A stretch of DNA of 64,000 bases from CAVWDU01 sp963840725 (GCA_963840725.1 CAWIZY010000016.1:1-64000); one strand, 5' to 3'. Counted from the first letter of the stretch, positions 35,806 to 44,754 are shown. The notes: generated by a model not told the origin, from the sequence alone. Numbers and translations are program-made.

Positions 35806-37440
35806 TCAGGGTGCACGCAGGTGTCTGGGACGAGTGCCCAGCAAGAGTTGCACGCCCGCGTAAGCCAGCCCCCCCGCAATACAGATTCCGCTCATCCGCA
35901 GGGCACGCTGCTGCCAGCTCCACGCCAGCCATAGGGCATTGTCTGGCGTGAGGAACACCACTACGAAAGCCATAACCGCACTGGCGAGCAGTAATCTGGC
36001 ACCATAGGCAAGCCAGCCGGGCTGAAACTCGTACACCCCGACGCGCAGCAACCCCATCAGCAGCAATCCCGCGTTGAGCCAGGCAGATACACTGGTGGCC
36101 AGCGCCAGCCCGACGTGGCCGATACCCCAGACGTACATCAGTGGCAGGACGAAAACAAAGTTCAGCACCATATTGGCCACCATGGCCTTGATCCCTATCC
36201 GCACAGGGGTCCACATATCCTGTCGCGCGTAGTAGCCGGGCGCCAGGACCTTGATGAGCATGAAGGCAAGCAAACCAAGGCTGTAAGCCTGCAAGCTGAG
36301 GCGAGCCATACCCACATCACCTGGCGTCAGAGCACCGTACTGAAACAAAGTAATGAGAATGGGCTCCGCCAGTATCAGCAGGGCAACAGCAGCCGGCACC
36401 GCGATCATTAACACCAAACGCACTGCCCAATCCAGCACCAGTCTGAACTGCTCATTGCTGTCAGCAACCCGGTGGGCGGAGAGATTGGGCAGAATGACCG
36501 TGGCGATCGCAACGCCGAAGACGCCCAGTGGCAGCTCGGTAAGACGGTCTGAGTAGTACAACCAGGACACGCTGCCAGTTGGCAAAAACGAAGCCAGCAC
36601 CGTGTCGAGCAGAAGATTGAGCTGACTGACCGAAACGCCGAAGAGGGCCGGCAGCATAAGCTTCAGAATACGCTGCACACCGGCGTCACGGGTATCCCAT
36701 ACGGGTCTCGGCAACAGTTCAAGTCGGTACAGAAACGGCAGCTGAAACAGCAGCTGAATCAAGCCGGCAAACAACACACCCCAGGCCAGGGCGAATACCG
36801 GCTCGGCGAACCAGGGAGACGCCAGTGTGGCGGCGGCGATCAGGGACAAATTGAGAAATACTGGCGTAAATGCGGGGACGGCAAAACGCCCGTAGCTGTT
36901 GAGGACTGCGCCGCACAAGCCGGTCATTGAAATCAGCGCCAGGTACGGGAAGGTAATGCGCACCATTGTGACGGTGAGCTCGTACTTCTCGGGCTGACCG
37001 ACAAACCCCGGCGCAAACAGCGCAGTGACCAGCGGCGCAGCCAGTACCACCAGGCAGGTCAATGCAACCAGTGTCCCTCCCAATACGCCCGCAGCACGAT
37101 CGATCAGGTAACGCACCGCCGCATGGCTGCCCTGCTCTTTATAGCCAGCCAGGACGGGCACAAATGCCTGCGCAAAGGCTCCCTCAGCGAATAAGCGGCG
37201 CAAAAAATTGGGAATTTTGAAGGCCACAAAAAACGCGTCGGCATTGGCGCTGGCACCCACAAAGGCCGCGATCACGATGTCTCGCAATAGCCCCATGACA
37301 CGTGAGGTCATGGTCATGCTGCCGACCAGCAGACTGGAGCGGAGCAAGCCGGGGGCTGCCGTGGTCGCCGACCCGGGAGACACCTGTCTCTCAGGATCGA
37401 CCGGAGGACCGGGCCGATCGGTGGGTCGCTTGTCTGACAT
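35806..37440 (-). CDS. murJ: Lipid II flippase MurJ
   Basis: MOP-superfamily membrane transporter that moves lipid II across the inner membrane for peptidoglycan synthesis. About 14 transmembrane segments. The N-terminal SMTMTSRVMGLLRDIVIA matches the family start, preceded here by about 40 extra hydrophilic residues. I choose ATG 37440 over the longer frame from 37512, since the longer form would run into nudF (stop at 37467) and 37440 leaves a clean 26-bp gap. No obvious Shine-Dalgarno before it. Confidence 0.94.
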   Translation of the reverse strand: MSDKRPTDRPGPPVDPERQVSPGSATTAAPGLLRSSLLVGSMTMTSRVMGLLRDIVIAAFVGASANADAFFVAFKIPNFLRRLFAEGAFAQAFVPVLAGYKEQGSHAAVRYLIDRAAGVLGGTLVALTCLVVLAAPLVTALFAPGFVGQPEKYELTVTMVRITFPYLALISMTGLCGAVLNSYGRFAVPAFTPVFLNLSLIAAATLASPWFAEPVFALAWGVLFAGLIQLLFQLPFLYRLELLPRPVWDTRDAGVQRILKLMLPALFGVSVSQLNLLLDTVLASFLPTGSVSWLYYSDRLTELPLGVFGVAIATVILPNLSAHRVADSNEQFRLVLDWAVRLVLMIAVPAAVALLILAEPILITLFQYGALTPGDVGMARLSLQAYSLGLLAFMLIKVLAPGYYARQDMWTPVRIGIKAMVANMVLNFVFVLPLMYVWGIGHVGLALATSVSAWLNAGLLLMGLLRVGVYEFQPGWLAYGARLLLASAVMAFVVVFLTPDNALWLAWSWQQRALRMSGICIAGGLAYAGVQLLLGTRPRHLRAP

Positions 37441-37466
37441 GCTGAGAGGCTGTGACGGCCGGCGCT

Positions 37467-38084
37467 TCAGCGCCAGCGGTCTCGCAGTTGAGCGCCGTTG
37501 ATCTGCAACCATTGCAGCGCAATTACCGTATGCCCGGCGGAGATGAGGTTGCGCCTCAAGAGCTCAAGCGCCTCAGCACGAGGAAGCCGATGCACCAGGA
37601 TATCCTCGCCTTCATCCTGGAGCCCATGGATATCACCGGCACTCACAGATCGTAGCTGCGCACAAAAAATCCGCACCTGCTCCGAACAGCCCCCGGCACT
37701 GGGCAGTATGCTTGCGACCGGCACCAACTCTCCCAACTCACAGCCAGCCTCCTCCATGGCCTCCCGGTGTGCCACCGAATCATCGGTTTCCCCCGGCTCA
37801 ACCACGCCAGCCACCAACTCCAGCATCCAGGGGCTGTCTTCACCGCGCATAGCACCCGGTCGAAACTGTTCAATCAGGATGACGCTGTCGCTGACGGGAT
37901 CGTAGGGAAGCACAGCCACTGCATCACCTCGCTCGAACACCTCTCTGACCAACGGCGCGCTCCAGCCACCCCCAAACAGGCGATGCTGCAGGGTCAACTT
38001 GCGCACCTGGAAAAATCCGGAATAGCTGCGCTCTTCGGCCAGCAGACGCACGTCACCCGAGCCAAAGCGGAAATTAAAACCCAT
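37467..38084 (-). CDS. nudF: ADP-ribose pyrophosphatase (Nudix)
   Basis: Nudix hydrolase of the ADP-ribose pyrophosphatase type; full Nudix box GX5EX7REUXEEXGU at residues 93-115 (G93, E99, R107-E108, E111-E112, G114). The N-terminal part (FFQVRKLTLQHRLFGGG) is characteristic of NudF. The start overlaps the pyrB stop (TGATG), so the two genes are coupled. NudF usually sits next to tolC or cpdA in other gammaproteobacteria, so the pyrB link is a lineage feature. Confidence 0.9.
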   Translation of the reverse strand: MGFNFRFGSGDVRLLAEERSYSGFFQVRKLTLQHRLFGGGWSAPLVREVFERGDAVAVLPYDPVSDSVILIEQFRPGAMRGEDSPWMLELVAGVVEPGETDDSVAHREAMEEAGCELGELVPVASILPSAGGCSEQVRIFCAQLRSVSAGDIHGLQDEGEDILVHRLPRAEALELLRRNLISAGHTVIALQWLQINGAQLRDRWR

Positions 38085-39130
38085 CAGCGGCGCCCCGCGG
38101 TGTACCAGTTCACGTCTCTGGCGTGGTCGTGCACCTGCTCCACAACGTCCAGGACCAACGCAAACAGCGCCATTCTCACCAGCACACCATTATCGGTCTG
38201 CCTGAAGATGGCGAGGTTAGGATTATCATTCAGATCATCATCCAGCTCCCTGGCACTGTCCCTGGAGTCACGGGGCAGCGGGTGCATGATCACTGTGTTG
38301 GGTTCGCAGTGGCGAGTGTAGACGCTCTGATTCAGCCGGAAACGGCCGCGGTAGAGATCGGCCTCAGCCTGAGAACTGAAGCGTTCTTCCTGAATACGGG
38401 TTGAATACACGATATCGACGTGTGCAATGCTCTCCTCCAGCACATCTGATTCCAGCACCTGGTGCCCGGCACCGCGCAGTTCCTCCACAATACTCCCAGG
38501 CATACGCAACTCACCTGGAGAAACCAGGGCGACCTGCACCCCGGGATACAGCGCCAGCAACCGGCACAGCGAGTGCACGGTGCGGCCATGGCGCAGGTCA
38601 CCCACCATCGCGATCCGCAGATCAGCCAGACCACGCCGATCATCGGCCATTTCGCTGCGTATGGTATACAGGTCCAGCAGCGCCTGGCTGGGGTGTTCGT
38701 TGCTGCCGTCACCGCCGTTGATCACGGGCACACGACTGGCGGCGGCAAACTCCGCCACCGAGCCTACCTCCGGGTGGCGCATGGCGATAACGTCGGAGTA
38801 GCCGGACAGCACACGTGCGGTATCATACAGCGACTCACCCTTGGCGATTGCGGAGTTCTCGAATCCGGTTGTCTCTCGCACCTCTCCACCGAGCAGGTTA
38901 AAGGCACTGCCGAAACTTACCCGCGTTCGGGTGCTGGGCTCAAAAAACATGGACCCCAGAATCGCCCCGTCCAGCACCTTGGTTACCCGGCGACGTCGGG
39001 CGTAAGGCTCCATCTGATCGGCGACATCGAAGACTCGCTCTACATCTGAGAGGTCCAGCTGTTGAATAGAAAGAATGTGACTGCCGGCAAACTGCAATAG
39101 GGTGTCTCCAGTCGTTGCGACGGGCGACAT
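38084..39130 (-). CDS. pyrB: Aspartate carbamoyltransferase catalytic subunit
   Basis: Commits carbamoyl phosphate and aspartate to pyrimidine synthesis. The carbamoyl-phosphate loop is FFEPSTRTRVSF (STRTR at 66-70); also AKGES, a GGDGSNEHPSQALLDL block, and HPLPRD near the C-terminus. It resembles the enterobacterial-type chain rather than the Pseudomonas pyrB-pyrC' type, and no pyrI follows. The start at ATG 39130 is my choice; the frame reaches ATG 39172, inside the duplicated core. A decayed copy of its first roughly 55 codons lies at 40246-40419. Confidence 0.92.
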   Translation of the reverse strand: MSPVATTGDTLLQFAGSHILSIQQLDLSDVERVFDVADQMEPYARRRRVTKVLDGAILGSMFFEPSTRTRVSFGSAFNLLGGEVRETTGFENSAIAKGESLYDTARVLSGYSDVIAMRHPEVGSVAEFAAASRVPVINGGDGSNEHPSQALLDLYTIRSEMADDRRGLADLRIAMVGDLRHGRTVHSLCRLLALYPGVQVALVSPGELRMPGSIVEELRGAGHQVLESDVLEESIAHVDIVYSTRIQEERFSSQAEADLYRGRFRLNQSVYTRHCEPNTVIMHPLPRDSRDSARELDDDLNDNPNLAIFRQTDNGVLVRMALFALVLDVVEQVHDHARDVNWYTAGRR

Positions 39131-39247
39131 TATAGGCGGCCGAGGCGGCTCTGCCCATGTGCGAAATACCATTTACAGGCGGGAGCCCCGATACACCTGA
39201 CTAAAACCCGACAAACCCGCCGCTAAACAGCTTATCAACCTTGAAAC

Positions 39248-39271
39248 TGGCCGCGCTAGCCGCAACGGCCA
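39248..39271. terminator. Hairpin downstream of DUF4114 gene A
   Basis: TGGCCG (39248-39253) pairs with CGGCCA (39266-39271), eight bases after the gene stop on the minus strand, followed by GTTTC. The same hairpin exists at 40562-40585 after copy B. A weak intrinsic terminator at best. Confidence 0.35.
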
Positions 39272-39278
39272 CAATACA

Positions 39279-39953
39279 TCAGCCGCGAGCCATCCGACCT
39301 CGCCAACCGGCAAACGGAGCCGCCAGCAGACCCAGCCCCAGGATCACCAGCGTCAGAGGATAGGGCGCTGAAATAGCCTGGGTACCGCCGCCACCCGGTG
39401 CTTGAGTAGACACGTTGCTGACCCCAAACTTGAGGTCGTTGAAGTCCATGTCGCCACCGTTGAAGATATCCTCAAAGCCTACCTTGGTAGTGAGCATTCC
39501 GTCGCTCGACTGCGTGGTGGCCAATGCGTGAGCAACCCCGTCAGCGTTACGCGACGCGTCTCCGGTAAAAAAGCTGTTGCCGCGGTTACTGACAAATAGC
39601 CGGAAGATCAATTCAGTCCCAACGTCAAATGACCCCAGGTTGACAGCGTATCCTGTCTGGGTTCTCTGTCTGCCCTGGTAAGTCCTGCTGTTGAACAGAA
39701 ACTCACTCTTTCCCTGACCCATCTCAAAATACAATGCGTTGGTAAAGCCGGCACTGCTGCCCAGGTAGGTCACGATCACGTCACCATCATTGGCTACGAT
39801 CAGGCCACCGCCCTCGACACCCTCTCCCAAAGCATCAGCAAGCCCCAGAGGCCCCGCCACACTGTGCTGAGCCATGCCAGTCAATAGCAGTGACACAACA
39901 AGCGCCACACTACCGCTTAACAGAGGAACCCGCTTTATTCTTCGAAACGCCAT
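39279..39953 (-). CDS. Secreted DUF4114 protein with PEP-CTERM-like tail, copy A
   Basis: 224 residues: signal peptide (1-33), a beta-rich body, a DUF4114-type Asp-rich motif (FEDIFNGGDMDFNDLKFGV, 160-178), a GGGG linker, and a C-terminal sorting-like tail. The tail is APYP (196-199), a hydrophobic stretch (200-214) and a basic end (RGRMARG). This has the layout of PEP-CTERM exosortase substrates, with PYP instead of PEP. A sigma-54 promoter and upstream box precede it. Probably a surface or matrix protein; no exosortase is in the window, so processing is inferred. Confidence 0.85.
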   Translation of the reverse strand: MAFRRIKRVPLLSGSVALVVSLLLTGMAQHSVAGPLGLADALGEGVEGGGLIVANDGDVIVTYLGSSAGFTNALYFEMGQGKSEFLFNSRTYQGRQRTQTGYAVNLGSFDVGTELIFRLFVSNRGNSFFTGDASRNADGVAHALATTQSSDGMLTTKVGFEDIFNGGDMDFNDLKFGVSNVSTQAPGGGGTQAISAPYPLTLVILGLGLLAAPFAGWRGRMARG

Positions 39954-40022
39954 ATCCTTAGCCTCCAGTTTGCAAGGATCCCGGGACTTAACCCGATCTA
40001 AAACTACAACCCGGAAGTGAGA

Positions 40023-40038
40023 TGCAATTCACATGCCA
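40023..40038 (-). promoter_or_regulatory. Sigma-54 promoter of DUF4114 gene A
   Basis: TGGCATG-TGAA-TTGCA on the minus strand fits the -24/-12 consensus TGGCACG-N4-TTGCW with one mismatch. It would start transcription about 60 bases before the gene. The same element, with drift only between the boxes, precedes copy B. Confidence 0.8.
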
Positions 40039-40102
40039 AAAATGTTAAGTTATTGCTTTACTGGAGTTTTTGCATTTTGCAGATCGGGAGAGTGGCCTGC
40101 AA

Positions 40103-40119
40103 TGTAAAAATTTCTGACA
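40103..40119 (-). promoter_or_regulatory. Conserved upstream box of DUF4114 gene A
   Basis: TGTCAGAAATTTTTACA, an imperfect inverted repeat TGTMA-N7-TTACA, about 65 bp upstream of the -24 box. It is kept in copy B although its surroundings have diverged, as expected for the binding site of an enhancer-binding protein. Confidence 0.55.
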
Positions 40120-40245
40120 AATCTGCGACCCTGCAAATCTTTATCCGCACACCGGTCCGTTCGCTTGAGCGGATAACCGCGTCGGACTGAACCCGACGCC
40201 GCAGAGTAAAGCATCCGCGCAGATGATGCAGTCAGGTGCGCCTGT

Positions 40246-40419
40246 TCCAGCACCCCGGTCACCCGTCAGCGACGGGCATCAGGCGCCATCTGCTCGGCGA
40301 CGCCGAACACTCATTTCCTGGCGGAGAGACCCACATGTTGAATCGAGAGAACGTGACCACCGTCAAACTTCAATGAGGTGTCTCGCGGGTTGCGACAGGT
40401 GACGTTGTGGCGAATTGCG
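40246..40419 (-). pseudogene. Decayed 5' fragment of pyrB
   Basis: Aligns without gaps to pyrB positions 38970-39100 at about 73% identity by hand count, then with one small indel through the pyrB start region. The start codon has become ACG and 39 unrelated bases follow before the core repeat. It carries no reading frame of interest. It shows that the duplicated unit originally included the start of pyrB. Confidence 0.8.
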
Positions 40420-40460
40420 TGATGACAGCATGGCCCTAGACCAGCGAACACAGGCCGAGG

Positions 40461-41282
40461 GGCTCTGCCCATGCGCGAAATACCATTTACAGGCGGGAGC
40501 CCCGATACACCTGACTAAAACCCGACAAACCCGCCGCTAAACAGCTTATCAACCTTGAAACTGGCCGCGCTAGCCGCAACGGCCACAATACATCAGCCGC
40601 GAGCCATCCGACCTCGCCAACCGGCAAACGGAGCCGCCAGCAGACCCAGCCCCAGGATCACCAGCGTCAGAGGATAGGGCGCTGAAATAGCCTGGGTACC
40701 GCCGCCACCCGGTGCTTGAGTAGACACGTTGCTGACCCCAAACTTGAGGTCGTTGAAGTCCATGTCGCCACCGTTGAAGATATCCTCAAAGCCTACCTTG
40801 GTAGTGAGCATTCCGTCGCTCGACTGCGTGGTGGCCAATGCGTGAGCAACCCCGTCAGCGTTACGCGACGCGTCTCCGGTAAAAAAGCTGTTGCCGCGGT
40901 TACTGACAAATAGCCGGAAGATCAATTCAGTCCCAACGTCAAATGACCCCAGGTTGACAGCGTACCCTGTCTGGGTTCTCTGTCTGCCCTGGTAAGTCCT
41001 GCTGTTGAACAGAAACTCACTCTTTCCCTGACCCATCTCAAAATACAATGCGTTGGTAAAGCCGGCACTGCTGCCCAGGTAGGTCACGATCACGTCACCA
41101 TCATTGGCTACGATCAGGCTACCGCCCTCGACACCCTCTCCCAAAGCATCAGCAAGCCCCAGAGGCCCCGCCACACTGTGCTGAGCCATGCCAGTCAATA
41201 GCAGTGACACAACAAGCGCCACACTACCGCTTAACAGAGGAACCCGCTTTATTCTTCGAAACGCCATATCCTTAGCCTCCAG
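40461..41282. repeat. Near-identical duplicated core, copy B
   Basis: Second copy of 39147-39968. Beyond both edges the two units remain homologous but only at roughly 70-75% identity, so the core has been homogenised or recently re-copied relative to its flanks. Confidence 0.92.
40593..41267 (-). CDS. Secreted DUF4114 protein with PEP-CTERM-like tail, copy B
   Basis: Identical to copy A except Ser for Gly at residue 50, just after the signal-peptide-proximal GEGVEGG segment. Signal peptide, DUF4114 motif and PYP-hydrophobic-basic tail are the same. Its 5' region has a separate but equivalent sigma-54 promoter and upstream box, so both copies are probably expressed under the same regulator, giving a double dose. 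Confidence 0.85.
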   Translation of the reverse strand: MAFRRIKRVPLLSGSVALVVSLLLTGMAQHSVAGPLGLADALGEGVEGGSLIVANDGDVIVTYLGSSAGFTNALYFEMGQGKSEFLFNSRTYQGRQRTQTGYAVNLGSFDVGTELIFRLFVSNRGNSFFTGDASRNADGVAHALATTQSSDGMLTTKVGFEDIFNGGDMDFNDLKFGVSNVSTQAPGGGGTQAISAPYPLTLVILGLGLLAAPFAGWRGRMARG

Positions 41283-41337
41283 CTTTAAAGTACTTAGGGA
41301 GCTACCCCGGTCTCAATGATGCCATCGCGAGTTCCAA

Positions 41338-41353
41338 TGCAATTTATATGCCA
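41338..41353 (-). promoter_or_regulatory. Sigma-54 promoter of DUF4114 gene B
   Basis: TGGCATA-TAAA-TTGCA on the minus strand keeps the invariant GG and GC at the right distance, about 60 bases before the transcript-to-gene start. Confidence 0.77.
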
Positions 41354-41417
41354 AAAATATTAAGTCATTGCTTTATATAGGTGTTTGCCTGTTACAAAGA
41401 TGGACAACATCCCGAAT

Positions 41418-41434
41418 TGTAAAAAATTCTGACA
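41418..41434 (-). promoter_or_regulatory. Conserved upstream box of DUF4114 gene B
   Basis: TGTCAGAATTTTTTACA, the counterpart of 40103-40119, again about 65 bp upstream of the -24 box. The remaining 41435-41583 holds no gene, only diverged flank of the duplication. Confidence 0.55.
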
Positions 41435-41583
41435 AATTTTTGGTTCTGTACATCGGGTCCGCACCCCAATCTGCTTGCACAAGCGCTCAACTGCGTCAGA
41501 CTGAACTCGGCGGCGACCATCTTCCCTGAGTCCACTTTTTAACCGAGGTGAGTGCCCTGCTGGCGTCTTGTCCGATTACTTTA

Positions 41584-43032
41584 TCAAGCCAGGAGTTGGT
41601 CGCCATAGTCTAGCAAGGTGAGCAACAGCTCACGGGCCTTCTCCGTCAGGTTGTCGGCGGCTTGCAGGCGGTGGATCAGTGCCTGATAGTCCTCGAGACA
41701 AAGGCTGGCGCCACCAGCCGGATCGGTCAGTCTGTTAAACCGGTACTCAGCCCATTGCTCGCGCTCCGGCGCCGTCAGGCTATGAGGAAAGTTACGGGCC
41801 CGGTAGCGAAACAGCATCTCAGGCAACCGCGAATCCTCAAAACTAAACGTGCCCCTGGCCAGTTCCTCGGGACTGCTGCGCAGCACCTGCTCCATCGCAT
41901 CGCGATCCGCACTGGAGAAGAAACCACCCGAGTAGAGCATGCGGTCAGGGTCGGTAATCTCAGGGAGATCGCGGTCACCGTAGACTGCGTGGATTTTGGC
42001 GACAAACCCCTCGGGATCCCGGGCCCGGTAATCCCGCAGCAGGGCAAGATTGCGACGGCAGTCAGCGCCGCTGATACCGAGCCGATCTGCGGTAGGCTTA
42101 TCTGCCATTTTGGCGGTGACCAGAATCGGGCAGCGGTTCAGGTGCACGGTTTTCAAGCCCGGACGCCGCTCGCCTTCGGCCAGGTCCTCATTGCGCGTGT
42201 AAAGCAGGCTGCGCAAAAGATCGGGTTCGCCGTCGATCAAAATTTGTGGATCTGCAGACAGGTCGAAACAGATCACCTCATTGCGATTGACCGGATGCGA
42301 TGCGAGAGGCGCGATCAGCGCGATATTATGCCGGCTGGCGCCAAACATAGCCGAAACATGCAATACCGGCTTCATGCTCTCGACCTGCAGTAACGCACCG
42401 GCGGAGCGTTTGTCCCGGTGCCTCAGCACGTAGTCGTACAACCGCGGCTGATGTTGGCGGATAAGCTTTGCCAGCGCCACAGTAGCATGGACATCGGAGA
42501 GTGCATCATGGGCCGATTCGTGGCTGATGCCATTGGCAACAGTCAGCTCCTCAAGCCGGAAGCTGGGCAGGCCATCATCACGCTTCGGCCAGTTGATGCC
42601 CTCCGGGCGCAGCGCCCAGGTGGCTCTCACCATATCAATAATGTCCCAGCGAGAATTGCCATGCTGCCATTCACGGGCGTAAGGGTCGTAAAAGTTGCGG
42701 TACAGGGTAAAGCGCGTCACCTCGTCGTCAAAACGCAGCGAGTTATACCCCACGCCACAGGTGCCCGGCTGCGCCAGTTCCTGATGAATCTGGCGGATAA
42801 ACTCGCACTCGGGCACACCCTCCCGCAGGGCCTGCTGGGGCGTGATACCGGTGATCAGGCAGGCTTGTGGGTGGGGCAGAAAATCATCCGCTGGCCGAGA
42901 GAAGATAACCAATGGATCACCGAGCGGATTGAGATCAGCATCGGTGCGCAGGCCGGCAAATTGAACCGGCCTGTCGCGGGATGGGTCGGCACCAAAAGTC
43001 TCGTAGTCGTGCCAGTAGAACGTGTCAGGCAA
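41584..43032 (-). CDS. sbcB: Exodeoxyribonuclease I
   Basis: 3'-to-5' single-strand DNA exonuclease used in recombination and mismatch repair. DEDDh exonuclease domain with D9 and E11 (HDYETFGAD), later Asp in SLRFDDEV and the H-x4-D of SAHDALSDVHAT. The SH3-like and C-terminal helical exonuclease-I domains follow. 482 residues is normal. Its start overlaps the fumarase stop by eight bases. Confidence 0.95.
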   Translation of the reverse strand: MPDTFYWHDYETFGADPSRDRPVQFAGLRTDADLNPLGDPLVIFSRPADDFLPHPQACLITGITPQQALREGVPECEFIRQIHQELAQPGTCGVGYNSLRFDDEVTRFTLYRNFYDPYAREWQHGNSRWDIIDMVRATWALRPEGINWPKRDDGLPSFRLEELTVANGISHESAHDALSDVHATVALAKLIRQHQPRLYDYVLRHRDKRSAGALLQVESMKPVLHVSAMFGASRHNIALIAPLASHPVNRNEVICFDLSADPQILIDGEPDLLRSLLYTRNEDLAEGERRPGLKTVHLNRCPILVTAKMADKPTADRLGISGADCRRNLALLRDYRARDPEGFVAKIHAVYGDRDLPEITDPDRMLYSGGFFSSADRDAMEQVLRSSPEELARGTFSFEDSRLPEMLFRYRARNFPHSLTAPEREQWAEYRFNRLTDPAGGASLCLEDYQALIHRLQAADNLTEKARELLLTLLDYGDQLLA

Positions 43033-44548
43033 CCTCTATCGCCTGCGCTTCTATTTCGGCCTGCCAGAACTTTGGGCCCGTCTCATGCACGGAGACGCCG
43101 CGGGCGTCAACGGCTACGCTGACTGGCATGTCCTTCACTTCAAACTCGTAGATCGCCTCCATGCCCATTTCGGGAAACGCCACTACTCGGGCAGCAGTGA
43201 TAGCCTTGGAGACCAGGTAGGCCGCACCTCCCACCGCCATCAGATACACCGCCTGATGCTTGCGAATTGCCTCGATGCCAGCCGGGCCGCGTTCAGCCTT
43301 GCCAATCATTCCCAGCAGACCGGTATGATCGAGAATGAAGTCAGTAAATTTATCCATTCGGGTCGCGGTTGTGGGACCAGCGGGGCCCATCACTTCATCG
43401 CGCACCGGATCCACCGGACCCACGTAATAGATAAACCGGCCCCTGAGGTCCACCTCCGGAGGGAGCCCTTCGCCGCTGTCGATAAGCTCCTTCATTTTTT
43501 TGTGTGCCGCATCCCGGCCAGTTAGCATCTTCCCGGACAGCAACAGGGTATCCCCGGGCTGCCAAAGCGCCGCTTCTTCCCGGGTCACGGTGTCAAGGTT
43601 AATGCGGCGGACATCCTCACCCACTTCCCAGGTGATATCAGGCCAGTCGGCCAGGTCGGGGGGAGTCTGCAGCGCGGGGCCCGAGCCATCAAGCACGAAG
43701 TGCGCATGGCGCGTGGCCGCGCAGTTGGGGATCATGGCGACAGGCAGACTGGCAGCATGAGTGGGGTAATCCTTGATTTTCACATCCATCACGGTGGTGA
43801 GTCCCCCCAGCCCCTGGGCGCCAATACCCAGCTTGTTAACCGCCTCCATGATTTCCAACCGCAGTTCCTCGACCCGATTTTCCGGGCCCCGCTCGCGCAG
43901 CTCATGGATGTCGATGGGGTCCATCAGCGCCTCCTTCGCCAGTACCGCTGCTTTTTCTGCCGTACCGCCAATGCCGATGCCCAACATCCCGGGCGGGCAC
44001 CAACCGGCACCCATAGTGGGCACAGTCTTTACCACCCAGTCCACGATACTGTCGGACGGGTTCAGCATCACCAACTTGGACTTATTCTCTGAACCCCCGC
44101 CCTTGGCCGCTACCCGCACATCGACAATGTCACCCGGGACGACCTCCATATGAATCACAGCAGGCGTATTGTCACGGGTGTTGCGGCGCGCGCCGGCAGG
44201 GTCCTCCAGGATAGATGCGCGCAAGACGTTATCCGGGTGAGTATAAGCTCGGCGTACGCCCTCGTTGACCATCTCGGTGACCGACAAGCGGGCATCCCAG
44301 CGAACATCCATACCGATTTTCAGGAATACGGTGACGATCCCGGTGTCCTGACAAATGGGCCGATGGCCCTGGGCGCACATCCGGGAGTTGATCAGAATCT
44401 GCGCCATGGCATCTTTGGCGGCCGGATTCAATTCGCGCTCCCAGGCTTTATGCACCGCCTGCACAAAGTCGACCGGATGGAAGTAAGAGATAAACTGCAG
44501 CGCATCGGCGACGCTGTCGATAAAGTCGTCCTGTCGGATTACCGTCAT
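43025..44548 (-). CDS. fumA: Class I (iron-sulfur) fumarate hydratase
   Basis: 4Fe-4S fumarase of the TCA cycle, oxygen-sensitive type. N-terminal alpha region with Cys66 (PICQDTGI), a second Cys in GAGWCPPGMLGIG and a third in MIPNCAATRHAHF, the expected cluster ligands; C-terminal beta region with MGPAGPTTATRMD. 507 residues matches FumA/FumB. It is upstream of and coupled to sbcB. Confidence 0.95.
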   Translation of the reverse strand: MTVIRQDDFIDSVADALQFISYFHPVDFVQAVHKAWERELNPAAKDAMAQILINSRMCAQGHRPICQDTGIVTVFLKIGMDVRWDARLSVTEMVNEGVRRAYTHPDNVLRASILEDPAGARRNTRDNTPAVIHMEVVPGDIVDVRVAAKGGGSENKSKLVMLNPSDSIVDWVVKTVPTMGAGWCPPGMLGIGIGGTAEKAAVLAKEALMDPIDIHELRERGPENRVEELRLEIMEAVNKLGIGAQGLGGLTTVMDVKIKDYPTHAASLPVAMIPNCAATRHAHFVLDGSGPALQTPPDLADWPDITWEVGEDVRRINLDTVTREEAALWQPGDTLLLSGKMLTGRDAAHKKMKELIDSGEGLPPEVDLRGRFIYYVGPVDPVRDEVMGPAGPTTATRMDKFTDFILDHTGLLGMIGKAERGPAGIEAIRKHQAVYLMAVGGAAYLVSKAITAARVVAFPEMGMEAIYEFEVKDMPVSVAVDARGVSVHETGPKFWQAEIEAQAIEVA

Positions 44549-44670
44549 AGCACATTCCGCCCCTCATAAATAACCACTCGATCATTCCGCCACAATGCCT
44601 CGCCCGCAGCGCCAGACGCCGACTCTGTCAACGACTGGCAATTACGCTCTGGCCCCGCTCCCTTGCGAGG

Positions 44671-44754
44671 AACAGGCGTCGGGCACCAGGCGTCGGGCAC
44701 CAGGCGTCGGGCACCAGGCGACGTGCAACAGGCGTCGGGCAACAGGCGTCGGGC
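44671..44754. repeat. Tandem array, 14-bp unit, six copies
   Basis: Unit consensus AMCAGGCGTCGGGC; the fourth copy has two changes. It lies between the coiled-coil protein stop and the fumarase start. Small frames crossing it have no protein-like features. A likely length-variable minisatellite. Confidence 0.88.

Larger units (their letters stand above)
39147..39968. repeat. Near-identical duplicated core, copy A
   Basis: An 822-bp segment holding the first DUF4114 gene and its 3' flank, repeated at an offset of 1314 bp (40461-41282). I find only three base differences: 39160, 39651 (silent) and 39806 (Gly50 versus Ser). Both edges are sharp. Confidence 0.92.

Noticed and set aside
40050..40262. 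70-codon minus-strand frame between the DUF4114 genes
   Set aside because: It covers the sigma-54 upstream region and diverged flank; there is no conserved counterpart in the other copy.
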